DNA of 64,000 nucleotides from Actinacidiphila acididurans (GCF_016918855.1 NZ_JADKYB010000011.1:1-64000); one strand, 5' to 3'. Positions 16,601 through 25,170 are shown, counted from the stretch's first letter. Numbers and translations: made by a program. Notes: generated by a model from the letters alone, not told the origin.

Positions 16601-17192
16601 TGCCCGCGTTCTCGGTGGACGAGGCGGTCGCGGGCCGGTTCAGCGCGGAGTTCGTGGTGCCGCAACTGCCGACGGCGCTGGAGGTGCCGTAGACCTGGAA
16701 CTCCCACAGGGAGTAGCCGTAACCGGTACCGCGGGCGGTGCCGTACATCCGGACATAACGCCCGGAACCGTTTACGGTGAGCTGTTGCACGCCGCCCGTG
16801 CCGGTCGTGGTCGAGTAGATGTCGGTCCAGGTGGTGGCGTCGTCCGAGGTCTGGATCTTGAACGCCTTGCCGTACGCCGTCTCCCAGTTGAGGGTGACGG
16901 AGCTGATCTGGGCCGAGGCGCCGAGGTCCACCTGGAGCCACTGCGGGTCGGCGGCGGTGCTGGACCAGCGCGTGGTGGTGTCGCCGTCCACCGCGGCGGA
17001 GGCGGGGGTGCCGGCCCCCTCGATGGACGAGGCGGTGGCCGTCTTGCCCTGGGAGAGCAGGGTGCTCGCGGCGTGCGCGGTCCCGGCGGTCGTGGCGACC
17101 GCCCCCGCCGTCGCCAGGCTCAGGCACAGTGCGGCGGCCACCAGTGGTCTGCGCCTTCTGGCGGCTTGCAGCACGCGGGACAAAAGGCTCAT
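13665..17192 (-). CDS. Secreted GH3 glycoside hydrolase with three F5/8 discoidin (CBM32-like) domains
   Basis: An 1175-residue exported enzyme. ATG 17192 is six bases from GAGGAG; ATG 17198 is too close. Residues 1-43 are a signal peptide. Three discoidin domains follow (about 45-175, 182-312, 330-455), each with a DG-T-TRWSS element and a GYGYSLWEFQVYG-like ending; a GGGG-TTPPPT linker precedes the third. A fibronectin-like segment (about 480-600) leads through a DLNKDGTIEPYEDW loop to the two-part GH3 catalytic region. The probable nucleophile Asp lies in GLITTDWLPSG. It should release terminal sugars (glucose, xylose or similar) from a bound polysaccharide. An upstream palindrome suggests LacI-type control. 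Confidence 0.85.
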   Translation of the reverse strand: MSLLSRVLQAARRRRPLVAAALCLSLATAGAVATTAGTAHAASTLLSQGKTATASSIEGAGTPASAAVDGDTTTRWSSTAADPQWLQVDLGASAQISSVTLNWETAYGKAFKIQTSDDATTWTDIYSTTTGTGGVQQLTVNGSGRYVRMYGTARGTGYGYSLWEFQVYGTSSAVGSCGTTNSALNRPATASSTENAGTPASAAVDGNTGTRWSSAAADPQWLQVDLGAAASVCQVVLNWETAYATGFRIQVSNDAQTWTDVYSTTTGTGGTQTLAVNGSGRYVRMYGTARATGYGYSLWEFAVYTTTGGGGTTPPPTGGGGDFSGTVISAFKPVKASSYEGGNAPAAALDGRTTTRWSSQYTDNEWLQVDLGGAASISGVVLNWESAYGSGYRIEVSDNATSWTPIYTTTTGKGGIEKLPVTGKGRYVRFYGTARATGYGYSLWEFQVWGTVDTSTATPPLLSGPTKAPATTGQFTLAAPANKAMVTTTRRPPLSWSAVAGTAHYEVWLNLSRTDYDWTASGNLLDLYTKVAEVTGTGYTPSWDITDRWTYKWFVVAVSGSGARTTSEIRQFSVYLPDVEQVDDGVNVINGARDLNKDGTIEPYEDWRQPVDTRVNDLLGRMTPDEKAYQMFYNVQQYPMSGWHFGPAQPADLNNVLLSTAATRLGIPPVSAGDTTAGYQTTYPLQSTLAAGKDYPLDYQLGNMQRQEELEVGARGTLSPLAEVGTKVLYPRIQEGGGENADVAAAQLRALVAGLQGGPELNPGSVLATVKHWPGEGAGGEAGIVYDGVTIKYHMIPFRAAMEAGAVNIMPGYAGSSYLDPGGPGAGDSAKILTYLRQNMGYTGLITTDWLPSGAWVNAANAGSDVMGGADPGATGFTMAGFEQQVPLARINDAVSRILKLKFELGIFDHPYGDPVNGPYRFHQPGYVQLANQAARESDTLLKNNGVLPVKLNAGDNIVVAGPRATDGASCCIWSSYFHPDYGSLDMLDAIKARAATAGVNVYQDTGPSPKLAIVNVGEPSYTHATSWPDTQPYLPADQLAIIQNFKNQGIPVVVVLTLPRPIVMSDWNTLADAIVVTYRGGEEVGPATASLLFGDYTPHGHLPWQMPRSLDQVLKPGGGDTPADANEAWDLPYDLGATDAERADIRAKIDAGQTVPPTYGNPLYQYGAGMTSWN

Positions 17193-17256
17193 GGGCATCT
17201 CCTCGAGTGGGGGTCGTCGGGACGGGCGCGATGTCGGGGACCGCCCGTCAGAGCTG

Positions 17257-17274
17257 TGGGAGAGCGCTCTCCCG
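17257..17274. promoter_or_regulatory. LacI-type operator upstream of the GH3 gene
   Basis: A perfect palindrome GGGAGAGCGCTCTCCC (17258-17273) lies 66 bases before the GH3 start. It resembles CebR-type sites (TGGGAGCGCTCCCA). Its GAGAGCGCTCTC core recurs upstream of the LacI-family gene at 37188. Confidence 0.75.
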
Positions 17275-17444
17275 GAGTTTCGTGCACCCCCTGATCACTG
17301 TCAATCCCTGTGCAATCCCTGTGTGAGGGCAGTGGGTTGGAGATGAAGTGGTGGGCGGCCGGGTCCGGCCGACGGCGGAGTCGGCCGGCGGCCGGGCGGC
17401 CGGTTCGCCGTGCGGGGCGCCGGCGCGGGGCTCATCCTGGAGGC

Positions 17445-18521
17445 ATGGACGGCGGTGCGGGCGGTGCTTCCCGGACCGGGGCTCCCGAGGTTTCCGGGGC
17501 TCCCGGCGACGCGGCGCGGGTGATGCGGGGCTGGGCGGTGGGCGAGCCGGGTCCGGCCGCGGGCGGGCCGCTGGTGGCGGTCGAGCGGGTGGTACCGGAT
17601 CCCGGGCCCGGTGAGCTGCTGGTACGCATCGAGGCGTGCGGGGTGTGCCGTACCGACCTGCACCTGGCCGAGGGGGATCTGCCGCCGCACCGGCCGCGGA
17701 CCGTGCCCGGGCACGAGATCGTGGGCCGGGTGATCGCCGCGGGCGCGGGCGTCACCCGTTTCTCGGCCGGCGACCGGGTGGGCGGTGCCTGGCTGCGCCA
17801 CACCTGTGGGGTGTGCCGCTACTGCCGCGCCGGGCGGGAGAACCTGTGCCCGAATTCCCTGTACACCGGCTGGGACGCGGACGGCGGCTTCGCCGATATC
17901 GCCCTGCTGCCCGCCGACTACGCCTACCCGCTGCCCGAGGACGCCGAGCCGGCGCAGCTCGCGCCCCTGCTGTGCGCGGGGATCATCGGCTTCCGGGCCC
18001 TGCGCCGCAGCGCGCTGCCGCCCGGCGGACGCCTGGGCATCTACGGCTACGGTGCCTCGGCCCATCTGGCCGCGCAGGTCGCCGTCGCCGAGGGGGCGAC
18101 CGTCCACGTCCTCACCCGGTCCGCCACCGCCCGAGACCTCGCCCTGTCCCTCGGTGCCGCGTCAGCCCGCGGCGCCTACGACGCCCCGCCCGAGCCCCTC
18201 GACTCGGCGATTCTGTTCGCCCCCGTCGGCGACATCGTCCCCGTCGCCCTCGCCGCCCTCGACCGCGGCGGCACCCTTGCGATCGCCGGCATCCATCTCA
18301 CGGACATTCCCGTGCTCACCTACGAGCAGCACCTCTTCCAGGAGCGCGACCTGCGCAGCGTCACCGCCAACACCCGCGACGACGGCGAGCAGTTCCTGGC
18401 GACGGCCGCCCGTATCGGCATGCGCGCGACGGTCACGCCTTATCCCCTGGCCGAGGCTCCCCGAGCCCTCGCCGACCTCGCCGCCGACCGGGTGAACGGC
18501 GCGGCTGTCCTCATCCCCTGA
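17445..18521 (+). CDS. Zinc-dependent alcohol dehydrogenase, AdhA-like
   Basis: A 358-residue MDR-family oxidoreductase that should oxidise alcohols or reduce aldehydes with NAD(P). The catalytic zinc ligands appear in CGVCRTDLHL and PGHEIVG. The structural zinc site is the four-cysteine stretch CGVCRYCRAGRENLC. The Rossmann motif is GIYGYGASAHLAAQVA. ATG 17445 has GGAGG very close, so ATG 17523 (MRGWAV) is a real alternative start and gives a more usual length. It stands alone, facing away from the GH3 gene and convergent with the betaine-type transporter genes. Confidence 0.82.
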   Translation: MDGGAGGASRTGAPEVSGAPGDAARVMRGWAVGEPGPAAGGPLVAVERVVPDPGPGELLVRIEACGVCRTDLHLAEGDLPPHRPRTVPGHEIVGRVIAAGAGVTRFSAGDRVGGAWLRHTCGVCRYCRAGRENLCPNSLYTGWDADGGFADIALLPADYAYPLPEDAEPAQLAPLLCAGIIGFRALRRSALPPGGRLGIYGYGASAHLAAQVAVAEGATVHVLTRSATARDLALSLGAASARGAYDAPPEPLDSAILFAPVGDIVPVALAALDRGGTLAIAGIHLTDIPVLTYEQHLFQERDLRSVTANTRDDGEQFLATAARIGMRATVTPYPLAEAPRALADLAADRVNGAAVLIP

Positions 18522-18540
18522 CGGGGCCTCGACGGAAAGG

Positions 18541-18594
18541 CGGTTCGCCGGGACAGGTCAGGGGGCTGCACGCCTGACGTGTCCCGGCGAACCG
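18541..18594. terminator. Long hairpin between convergent genes
   Basis: A perfect 15-bp stem (18541-18555 with 18580-18594) and a 24-base loop lie between the alcohol dehydrogenase stop and the convergent transporter gene stop. A bidirectional terminator is likely. Confidence 0.75.
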
Positions 18595-18608
18595 TGGAGC
18601 CGTAGACC

Positions 18609-20441
18609 TCAGTTCTTCCCGGAACCCGGGCCCGAACCCGAACCGGCGACCACCGGCGCCATCGCGTTCTCCACGCCCGGGTTCTTGGCGAGCCACGCCT
18701 TGACCCCTTGCGTGACGTGCCCCTGGCCCGCCGCCTGGATGGCCGCCTCCAGCGAGCCGAGCTGGGCCTCGGTCATGTGGAACTTCCGCATCCAGGACGT
18801 GACGTGGGGGAGACGTGCCGCGCTGGAGCGGTTCGCCTCGGTGTGGATGGAGTCGCTCGCGCCCCACAGCCCCTTCGGGTCGGTCAGCTTGGTCAACTGA
18901 TAGGTGGAGTACGCCCAGTGCGGCGACCACAGGACGACGGCGACCGGCTTCTCGGCCGCGTAGTCCCGCTTCAGCTCCGCCAGCATGCCGGCGGTGGAGC
19001 TGGCGACCAGCTGGTACTCCTTGTCGAGGCCGTAGCCGGGCAGCACCTTGGACTGGAGGAGCTTCATCTCGCCCGCGCCCGGCTCGATGCCGACGATACG
19101 GCCGCCGAACTCGCCGGCCCTGCCCTTGAGATCGGCCATGGAGTGGACGTCCTTGACGTAGGACGGGACGGCGATCTCCAGGGAGGTGTGGCCGTACCAG
19201 GACCCGAGGTCGGTGAAGTTCTTGCCGTACTGCTTGATGTACGCGGCGTGCGTCGTGGGCAGCCAGGTGTCGGTGACGTAGTCGAGGGAGCCGCTGGCCA
19301 GGCCGGTGTAGGCGGCGCCCGGGTCGTACGTGTTGACGGTGGCCTTGTAGCCGCGGTCGCTCAGGACCTGCTGCCACAGGTTGGCGGAGGCGACCGACTC
19401 GTCCCAGTCGAAGTCGCCGATGTGGACGGCCTGGCCGTGGCCGGGTCCGCCGGACGCGGTGGGCGAGGACGGTGAGCCGGAGAACACGCCCGTACCGCAG
19501 GCGACCAGCGCCAGGGTGACGACGGCGGACAGGCCGACGACCGGGCGCGGCCGGTAGTGGGCGAAGCTCAGGCCGTGGGCCGAGGCGCGCATCCTGGCCA
19601 GGGCGCGGCGGCCGAGCGGGGAGACCTGGTCGCCCAGGGCGCCGGTCACGCGGTCGAGGTAGATGGCCAGGATGACGACGGCGACGCCGCCCTCGAAGCC
19701 GAGGCCGATGTTCACCTGGCTGATCGCGCCGAACACGGTCGCGCCCAGGCCCGCGGCGCCCACCATGCCGCCGATGACGACCATCGACAGGGCGAGCATG
19801 ATCACCTGGTTGACGCCCGCCATGACGGTGGGCAGCGCGAGCGGGAGCTGCACGCGCAGCAGCGTCTTCAGCGGGCTGGTGCCGAACGCGTCGGCGGCCT
19901 CGACCAGTTCGGCGTCGACCTGCCTGATGCCGAGTTCCGTCATGCGCACGCCGACCGGCATGGCGAAGACGATGGTGGCGATGACGGCCGGGACCGTACC
20001 CAGGCTGAAGAAGATGATCGCGGGGATCAGGTAGACGAAGGCGGGCAGCGTCTGCATGACGTCCAGCACCGGCCGTACGAGCATGCTCGCCGAGCGGCTG
20101 CGGGCGGCCCAGATGCCCAGCGGCACCGCCAGCACGACGGCGACCGCGGCGGACACGACGACCAGCGACAGCGACTGCATGGCCTGGTCCCACTGGGCGA
20201 TCGAGTCGATCAGCGCGAAACCGGCGAAGGACAGCACGCCCGCGAGCACGCCGCGCAGCCAGAAGGCGACGAGCGCGAGGATGCCGGCCATGAGCAGCGG
20301 GGACGGGCCGCCGAGCACCCACTCCACGCCGTTGTACATGTGGTTGACGACCGAGCTGATCGCGTCGAACAGCCAGGAGAAGTGGTGGGTCAGCCAGTTG
20401 ACGGTGGACTCGGCCCAGGTGCCGAGATGGAGCCTAGGCAC
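18609..20441 (-). CDS. Glycine betaine/proline-type ABC transporter permease fused to substrate-binding protein
   Basis: A 610-residue fusion. Residues 1-about 290 are a ProW/OpuAB-like permease with six or so membrane segments and the coupling loop VEAADAFGTSPLKTLLRVQLPLA. After an Arg-rich bridge and another hydrophobic segment with an ACGTG element, residues about 340-600 are a ProX/OpuAC-like binding domain (VHIGDFDWDESVASANLWQ, GSLDYVTDTWLPTTHAAY, VVLWSPHWAYSTYQLTKL). It should import quaternary amines such as glycine betaine for osmoprotection. GTG 20441 lies inside the end of the ATPase gene (8-base overlap), so the two are coupled. Choline or carnitine as substrate is possible. Confidence 0.88.
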   Translation of the reverse strand: MPRLHLGTWAESTVNWLTHHFSWLFDAISSVVNHMYNGVEWVLGGPSPLLMAGILALVAFWLRGVLAGVLSFAGFALIDSIAQWDQAMQSLSLVVVSAAVAVVLAVPLGIWAARSRSASMLVRPVLDVMQTLPAFVYLIPAIIFFSLGTVPAVIATIVFAMPVGVRMTELGIRQVDAELVEAADAFGTSPLKTLLRVQLPLALPTVMAGVNQVIMLALSMVVIGGMVGAAGLGATVFGAISQVNIGLGFEGGVAVVILAIYLDRVTGALGDQVSPLGRRALARMRASAHGLSFAHYRPRPVVGLSAVVTLALVACGTGVFSGSPSSPTASGGPGHGQAVHIGDFDWDESVASANLWQQVLSDRGYKATVNTYDPGAAYTGLASGSLDYVTDTWLPTTHAAYIKQYGKNFTDLGSWYGHTSLEIAVPSYVKDVHSMADLKGRAGEFGGRIVGIEPGAGEMKLLQSKVLPGYGLDKEYQLVASSTAGMLAELKRDYAAEKPVAVVLWSPHWAYSTYQLTKLTDPKGLWGASDSIHTEANRSSAARLPHVTSWMRKFHMTEAQLGSLEAAIQAAGQGHVTQGVKAWLAKNPGVENAMAPVVAGSGSGPGSGKN

Positions 20442-21702
20442 TGGCGGCCTCCTCGCGGATGCTCTGGTCGGCCCTTCCGGCCGTGTCGCTTCCGTCGGAC
20501 CGGTCGGCCCGGTCGGCCGGAGTCGGGCGGTCGCCGAGCGCGGCGAGCAGGCGGAGCTGGGGTACGACCCCGGCCAGCCGGCCGTCCCCGTCCACGACCG
20601 GCAGCGGCAGGTCGCTGCGGGAGGCGGGGGCGAGCAGGTCGGCCAGCGGCGCGTCGGGCTGCGCGGTGACGGTCGCGGCGCGCATCAGCTCGCCCACCGT
20701 TCCCTCGCCGTCCGCGGCCGCGGCGGCCTGCGCCTCGGTGACGGTGCCGACCAGCCGCAGGGCGGGCGCGGGCGAGACGACGAAGGCGGCGGACGCCTTG
20801 TCCGTACGCAGCGCGCGTACGACGGCGTCGGGCTGGTCGTCGGTGCTCACGATCACCCGCGGCCGCTCCATGATCGAGGCGGCGGTCAGGACGCGGGAGC
20901 GGTCGACGTCCTGGACGAAGCCGGCCACGTAGTCGTCGGCCGGGTGGGACAGGATGTCGGCGGCGGCGCCGATCTGCACGATCCGGCCGTCGCGCATGAC
21001 GGCGATGCGGTCGCCCAGCCGCATGGCCTCGTTGAGGTCGTGCGTGATGAAGACGATGGTCTTGCGCAGCCGCTGCTGGAGGTCCAGCAGCTGGTCCTGC
21101 ATGTCGCGGCGGATCAGCGGGTCCAGGGCGGAGAAGGACTCGTCCATCAGCAGCAGGTCGGCGTCGGTGGCCAGCGCGCGGGCCAGGCCCACGCGCTGCT
21201 GCATGCCGCCGGACAGCTCGTCCGGCCAGTGCGGGCCCCAGCCGTCCAGGCCGACCAGGTCGAGCGCCTCGGCCGCGCGCTTCTCCCGCTCCGCGCGGGG
21301 CACGCCCTGGACCTCCAGGCCGTAGGCGGCGTTCTCCAGGACGCTGCGGTGCGGGAACAGCGCGAAGTGCTGGAACACCATGCTGATCTTGCGGGAGCGC
21401 ATGTCGCGCAGGGCCTTCGCGGACAGGGCGGTGAGGTCCTGGCCGTCGAACAACACCCTGCCCGAGGTGGGCTCCAGCAGACCGTTCAGCATCCGCAGCA
21501 GCGTGGACTTGCCCGAGCCGGACAAGCCCATGATCACGAAGATCTCCCCTTCCTGGACGGTGAAGGAGGCGTCGATCACGGCGGCGGTCGTGCCGTCTTC
21601 GCGCAACCGGTCGCGGTCGGCGCCCTCCTGGAGCCGGCGGACGCCCTCCTTGGGGCGTCGGCCGAAGATCTTGAACACGTGCTCAGCGGCCAGCTTGGTC
21701 AC
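20434..21702 (-). CDS. Glycine betaine/proline-type ABC transporter ATP-binding protein with CBS domains
   Basis: A 422-residue ATPase of the ProV/OpuAA type. GTG 21702 follows GAGAGGTG; the longer open frame upstream is not supported. Walker A is GLSGSGKSTLLRML, the signature LSGGMQQRVGLARAL and Walker B LLMDESFSALD. The tail after about residue 270 contains two CBS-like units ending VPQLRLLAAL, which in relatives sense ionic strength. The gene precedes the fused permease/binding protein, making a two-gene importer operon. Confidence 0.88.
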   Translation of the reverse strand: MTKLAAEHVFKIFGRRPKEGVRRLQEGADRDRLREDGTTAAVIDASFTVQEGEIFVIMGLSGSGKSTLLRMLNGLLEPTSGRVLFDGQDLTALSAKALRDMRSRKISMVFQHFALFPHRSVLENAAYGLEVQGVPRAEREKRAAEALDLVGLDGWGPHWPDELSGGMQQRVGLARALATDADLLLMDESFSALDPLIRRDMQDQLLDLQQRLRKTIVFITHDLNEAMRLGDRIAVMRDGRIVQIGAAADILSHPADDYVAGFVQDVDRSRVLTAASIMERPRVIVSTDDQPDAVVRALRTDKASAAFVVSPAPALRLVGTVTEAQAAAAADGEGTVGELMRAATVTAQPDAPLADLLAPASRSDLPLPVVDGDGRLAGVVPQLRLLAALGDRPTPADRADRSDGSDTAGRADQSIREEAASA

Positions 21703-22133
21703 GGGCACCTCTCGGGGTGGGGGGACAGGACGGATCCTGCGGCCGGACACGGCGCGCGATGGGCGCGCGGACCGCACCCTTCCGGGAACCGCCGCGCATT
21801 GGATCGCTGCGAAACTAACGGGACCGCGTGGCGCCGGGCCACCTCGCCTGGCCCGATCGCGCTGCGCACGGGTGTGGATGCGGTGCGTGATGTTCCGTGC
21901 CCGGTCACGGGTGGGGTGGGTGTGGCGGAGGGCCATGTCGGGGCAGGGATGCGGCGGGGTCGGGGTGCCCCTGTGGACCCGAGGGGTCCGGCGGTGAAAG
22001 GTGTGCTCTTTGGGCGGCGATATGTCCGCTTCTTAGGGTTTCGTTGGCCTGGGCATCGAAACTGGATCGTAATATTCCGGCACCGTCCGGGGGCTTGGGC
22101 GGATGTGGTTGCTCGCGCCGTTTCCCGCGCCCC
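21703..22133. other. Intergenic region upstream of the betaine-type transporter
   Basis: No gene was found in these 431 bases. A lower-GC patch at about 22000-22075 contains an inverted pair GTTTCG (22038-22043) and CGAAAC (22057-22062) and an AATATT stretch, the best candidate for promoter and control sites. At 22105-22138 lies a partial copy of the TTGCTCGCGC...CGCGCCCCT intergenic repeat. Confidence 0.45.
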
Positions 22134-22439
22134 TTACCTCTCCCCGGCGGACTCGTCCTGCGCCAAGGCGGCGGAGAGGTCGCGGAGGAGGAGATCGCGC
22201 TGAGCTCGCAGAGCTGAAGGCATGGGTACGGGTCCGGGCTCGGCCCGGGCTCTTCCCGGAGTGAGGTAGGAGAGTGCGCGATGAGCCGCCCGCAGGGCAT
22301 CGCGATCGTCGCGGTCGACAGCCGCACGCAGTTCGTCGAGGGCGGTGGACACCTCCCACCAGGCACGGTCGTCGCGCAGCCGCCACCGGCCGACGCCTTC
22401 CAGGGTGCTGAGGACCAGGCGCACATCGATTCCGCCCAT
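22134..22439 (-). CDS. Small helical protein, CATRA-associated-small-protein-like
   Basis: A 101-residue, probably all-alpha protein with no signal or membrane segment. The order RLVLSTLEGVGRWRL, WWEVSTALDELRAAV, DRDALRAAHRALSYL recalls small proteins that accompany CATRA (caspase and TPR-repeat associated) conflict systems, which have a W-RL motif, an alternating helix and a DxxALRxA helix. That resemblance is from memory of the family and is modest. No caspase-like or TPR partner is next to it; neighbours are a transporter and an alcohol dehydrogenase. The ribosome site before ATG 22439 is weak. Confidence 0.5.
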   Translation of the reverse strand: MGGIDVRLVLSTLEGVGRWRLRDDRAWWEVSTALDELRAAVDRDDRDALRAAHRALSYLTPGRARAEPGPVPMPSALRAQRDLLLRDLSAALAQDESAGER

Positions 22440-22651
22440 GCCAACCCGACCCCCGCCCGCACGTCCTCGTGCCGCCCCGCCCCGCCGCCGGCTGCCGATC
22501 CCGGCATGTCCGGAACATCGCCCCAGATGCCGACACAGGGCATGGTTCGATACTTGACCTACGAGAAACGGATTATGACCCCGGCGTCAACGGGCCGCAA
22601 CGGCTCGCGCGTCGGATTGTCGTACCGGAAGTGGTCCCCCTGGGGACGGTG

Positions 22652-23695
22652 TCAACGCTCCTGAGGCCGTATCACCGTGATGCCCGCGGGGGAGCCGTCG
22701 GTGAGGGCGGCGAGGGCCGCGGGGGCCGCGGCCAGCGGGATGGTGGCGCCCAGGAGGAGGTCCGGGCGCAGGGATCCGGCGGCGACCTGTGCGAGGAGTT
22801 CGGGGTAGGCATGGGCCGGCATGCCGTGGCTGCCCAGGAGTTCCAGTTCGAGGCCGACGACGCGGTCCATCGGCACCGGGGTGGCGCCGCCCGGGAGCAG
22901 GCCCACCTGGACGTGGCGGCCGCGCGCCCGCAGGCCGGAGACCGAGGCCGTACACGCCGCCGGGGAGCCCAGCGCGTCCAGGGACAGGTGCGCGCCGCCC
23001 CCGGTGGCTTCGCGTACGGCCGTGCCCGTGGCGGCGGCGTCCGCGTCCGGGGTCAGGCACACGGCCGCACCCAGCGCGGCGGCCCGTTCCAGGGCCCGCG
23101 GGGACGGGTCGACGGCCACCACTTGGGCGCCGGCCGCGACCGCGATCATCACCGCGGACAGCCCCACCCCGCCGCAGCCGTGCACGGCCACCCACTCGCC
23201 GGACCGGACCCGGCCCTGGGCGGTCACGGCGCGGTAGGCGGTGGCGAACCGGCAGCCGAGGGAGGCGGCCGTGGTGAAGGACATCCCCTCGGGCAGCAGC
23301 ACCGCGTTCGCGTCGGCGTGCGGCACCGCAACGTACTGCGCCCACGAGCCCCAGTAGGTGAAGCCCGGCTGTTCCTGACGCTCGCACACCTGCTGGTCGC
23401 CGCGGGCGCACGCCGGGCAACTGCCGCAGGCGACCACGAACGGCACGGTCACCCGGTCGCCCGGCCGAAGCCGCGTCACGCCCGCGCCCACCGCCTCCAC
23501 CACGCCGGCGAACTCGTGCCCCGGCACGTGCGGCAGGACGATGTCCGGGTCGTGGCCCAGCCAGCCGTGCCAGTCGCTGCGGCACAGCCCGGTCGCCTCC
23601 ACCCGGACCACCACTGCGCCGGGCCCGGGCGCCGGATCGGCGACCTCCCGTACCCCGGGCACCTCCGCGAACCGTTCGACCACCACGGCACGCAC
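22652..23695 (-). CDS. Zinc-dependent alcohol dehydrogenase family protein
   Basis: A 347-residue MDR-family dehydrogenase. GTG 23695 starts at the usual family N-terminus (VRAVVVERF). The catalytic zinc region is GLCRSDWHGWLGHDPD and PHVPGHEFAGVVE, the structural zinc cysteines are in CGSCPACARGDQQVC and the Rossmann motif is VHGCGGVGLSAVMIA. It lies 92 bases downstream of the P450 gene on the same strand, so it could oxidise the hydroxyl the P450 introduces. That link is inference; substrate unknown. Confidence 0.85.
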   Translation of the reverse strand: MRAVVVERFAEVPGVREVADPAPGPGAVVVRVEATGLCRSDWHGWLGHDPDIVLPHVPGHEFAGVVEAVGAGVTRLRPGDRVTVPFVVACGSCPACARGDQQVCERQEQPGFTYWGSWAQYVAVPHADANAVLLPEGMSFTTAASLGCRFATAYRAVTAQGRVRSGEWVAVHGCGGVGLSAVMIAVAAGAQVVAVDPSPRALERAAALGAAVCLTPDADAAATGTAVREATGGGAHLSLDALGSPAACTASVSGLRARGRHVQVGLLPGGATPVPMDRVVGLELELLGSHGMPAHAYPELLAQVAAGSLRPDLLLGATIPLAAAPAALAALTDGSPAGITVIRPQER

Positions 23696-23787
23696 CCGCC
23701 ACCACCCCGCCCCGCATCGGACCCGCGCTGAAGCCGTACCGGTAGATCGTGCCTCAGCGGAGGGCAACCTGTCGCACCCGGCCTGCC

Positions 23788-25170
23788 TCAGCCCGCCGTC
23801 GGCCGCCCGCCTGCCGGGACCGGCTCGCGGGACTGCGGGCGGCCGCCGCGGTCGGCCAGGCGGACCCGGTACTCCTTGGGCACCAGCACCAGGCGGGTGG
23901 AGGGGGCGACCGGGCCGCCCACCGGGGTCAGCTGCCAGCGTGCGGCGATCGACGCCAGGATCACCGTGGCCTCCGCCTCGCCGAATTCCTCGCCCAGGCA
24001 CTTGGTGGCCCCGGCGCCGAAGGGCAGGTAGGCGCCGCGGTGCGCCGGCCGGCCCTCCCGCGCGTCACGGCTCTCCCGCCAGCGGTCCGGGTCGAAGTCG
24101 CCGGGGGCCGCGTGGAAGTCCGGCAGCCGGTGGAGGATGTACGGGCTGATCACCACCATGCTGCCGGCCGGCAGGGGGTGCCCGGCCAGCGTGGTGTCGC
24201 GGGTCGCCGTGCGCAGCGCGAGCCAGGCCGGCGGGTAGAGGCGCAGCGCCTCCCGTACCACCCTGCCGGTCAGGTCCAGCCGGGACAGGTGCTCGAAGCC
24301 GGCGGTGGCGCCGCCGAGCACGGCGTCCGCCTCGGCGTGCAGCGCGTCCCGTATGTCAGGGTGCCCGGCCAGCACGTGCATTGCCCACACCACGGCCGAG
24401 GACGTGGTCTCGCCGCCGGCCAGCAGCAGCACCGCGACCTGGTCGGACAGCTCCTGCGGCGACATGGCGTGGCCTTCGTCGTCGCGCGCGGCCAGCAGCC
24501 GGGACATCAGGTCGCCGCGGTCGGCCCCCGCCTGCCGGTAGTCCTCGATGAGGCGTTCGACCTGCTCGTGCCAGCGGGCGAGCGCCCGGTCGTAGCGCCG
24601 GTTGCCCGGTGTCGGCAGCCTGCCGGCCGCCGGCAGTACGGCACGGGCGTAGAAGCCGCGCAGGAACACGTCGAAGGCCGCCCGCAGTTCCGCCGCCTCG
24701 TCCGGGCGGATCCGGGCGGAGAAGAGTGCCTTGAGCGCGACCGTGGTGGTCAGCCCGAACATCGCCTCGACCATGTCCAGCTCCTGGCCGTCCCGCCAGC
24801 CGGCCATGGCGCCGTCGATCTCCTGCCGCATCACGTCGACGTAGCCACGCAGATGCTCGTGCCGGAAGGCCGGCTGCATCACCAGCCGCTGCCTGCGGTG
24901 GTCCTGGTACGGGGCGGTGGCCAGCCCCGCGCCCATGGCCTGGCGCACCTTGTCGTACACCGGGCCGGTCCGGTCGAAGCCGCGGAAGTCGGTGAGGACC
25001 TGGTGCGCCACTTCCGGGTGGCAGGCCACGAACGCCCGCCGGGGGCCGAGCCGGATCTCCACCAGGTCGCCGTGCGCGGGCAGCGACTCCAGGAACTCCA
25101 GCGGCCTGCGCTGCAGTTGAAGGAAGTGCCCCAGCAGCGGCCGGCTCCCCGGCGCCCGCCCGAACCGCAT
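23788..25170 (-). CDS. Cytochrome P450
   Basis: A 460-residue soluble P450. ATG 25170 follows GAGGAGG at good spacing; ATG 25200 is an alternative. The I-helix oxygen motif is LLLAGGETTSSAV, the K-helix ExxR is EALR, and the heme loop PFGAGATKCLGEEF holds the cysteine ligand. The N-terminus (GSRPLLGHFLQLQRRPLEFLESL) and overall form resemble terpene-modifying actinomycete P450s such as pentalenene-oxygenase-type enzymes, but no terpene synthase is visible nearby. Electrons would come from ferredoxins encoded elsewhere. Operon partner is probably the alcohol dehydrogenase downstream. Confidence 0.88.
   Translation of the reverse strand: MRFGRAPGSRPLLGHFLQLQRRPLEFLESLPAHGDLVEIRLGPRRAFVACHPEVAHQVLTDFRGFDRTGPVYDKVRQAMGAGLATAPYQDHRRQRLVMQPAFRHEHLRGYVDVMRQEIDGAMAGWRDGQELDMVEAMFGLTTTVALKALFSARIRPDEAAELRAAFDVFLRGFYARAVLPAAGRLPTPGNRRYDRALARWHEQVERLIEDYRQAGADRGDLMSRLLAARDDEGHAMSPQELSDQVAVLLLAGGETTSSAVVWAMHVLAGHPDIRDALHAEADAVLGGATAGFEHLSRLDLTGRVVREALRLYPPAWLALRTATRDTTLAGHPLPAGSMVVISPYILHRLPDFHAAPGDFDPDRWRESRDAREGRPAHRGAYLPFGAGATKCLGEEFGEAEATVILASIAARWQLTPVGGPVAPSTRLVLVPKEYRVRLADRGGRPQSREPVPAGGRPTAG

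Noticed and set aside
13887..17294. A 1135-codon open frame antisense to the GH3 gene
   Set aside because: Long antisense frames are expected opposite GC-rich codons. The GH3 strand has a signal peptide, domains and a good ribosome site; the antisense product is Val/Arg/Gly noise.
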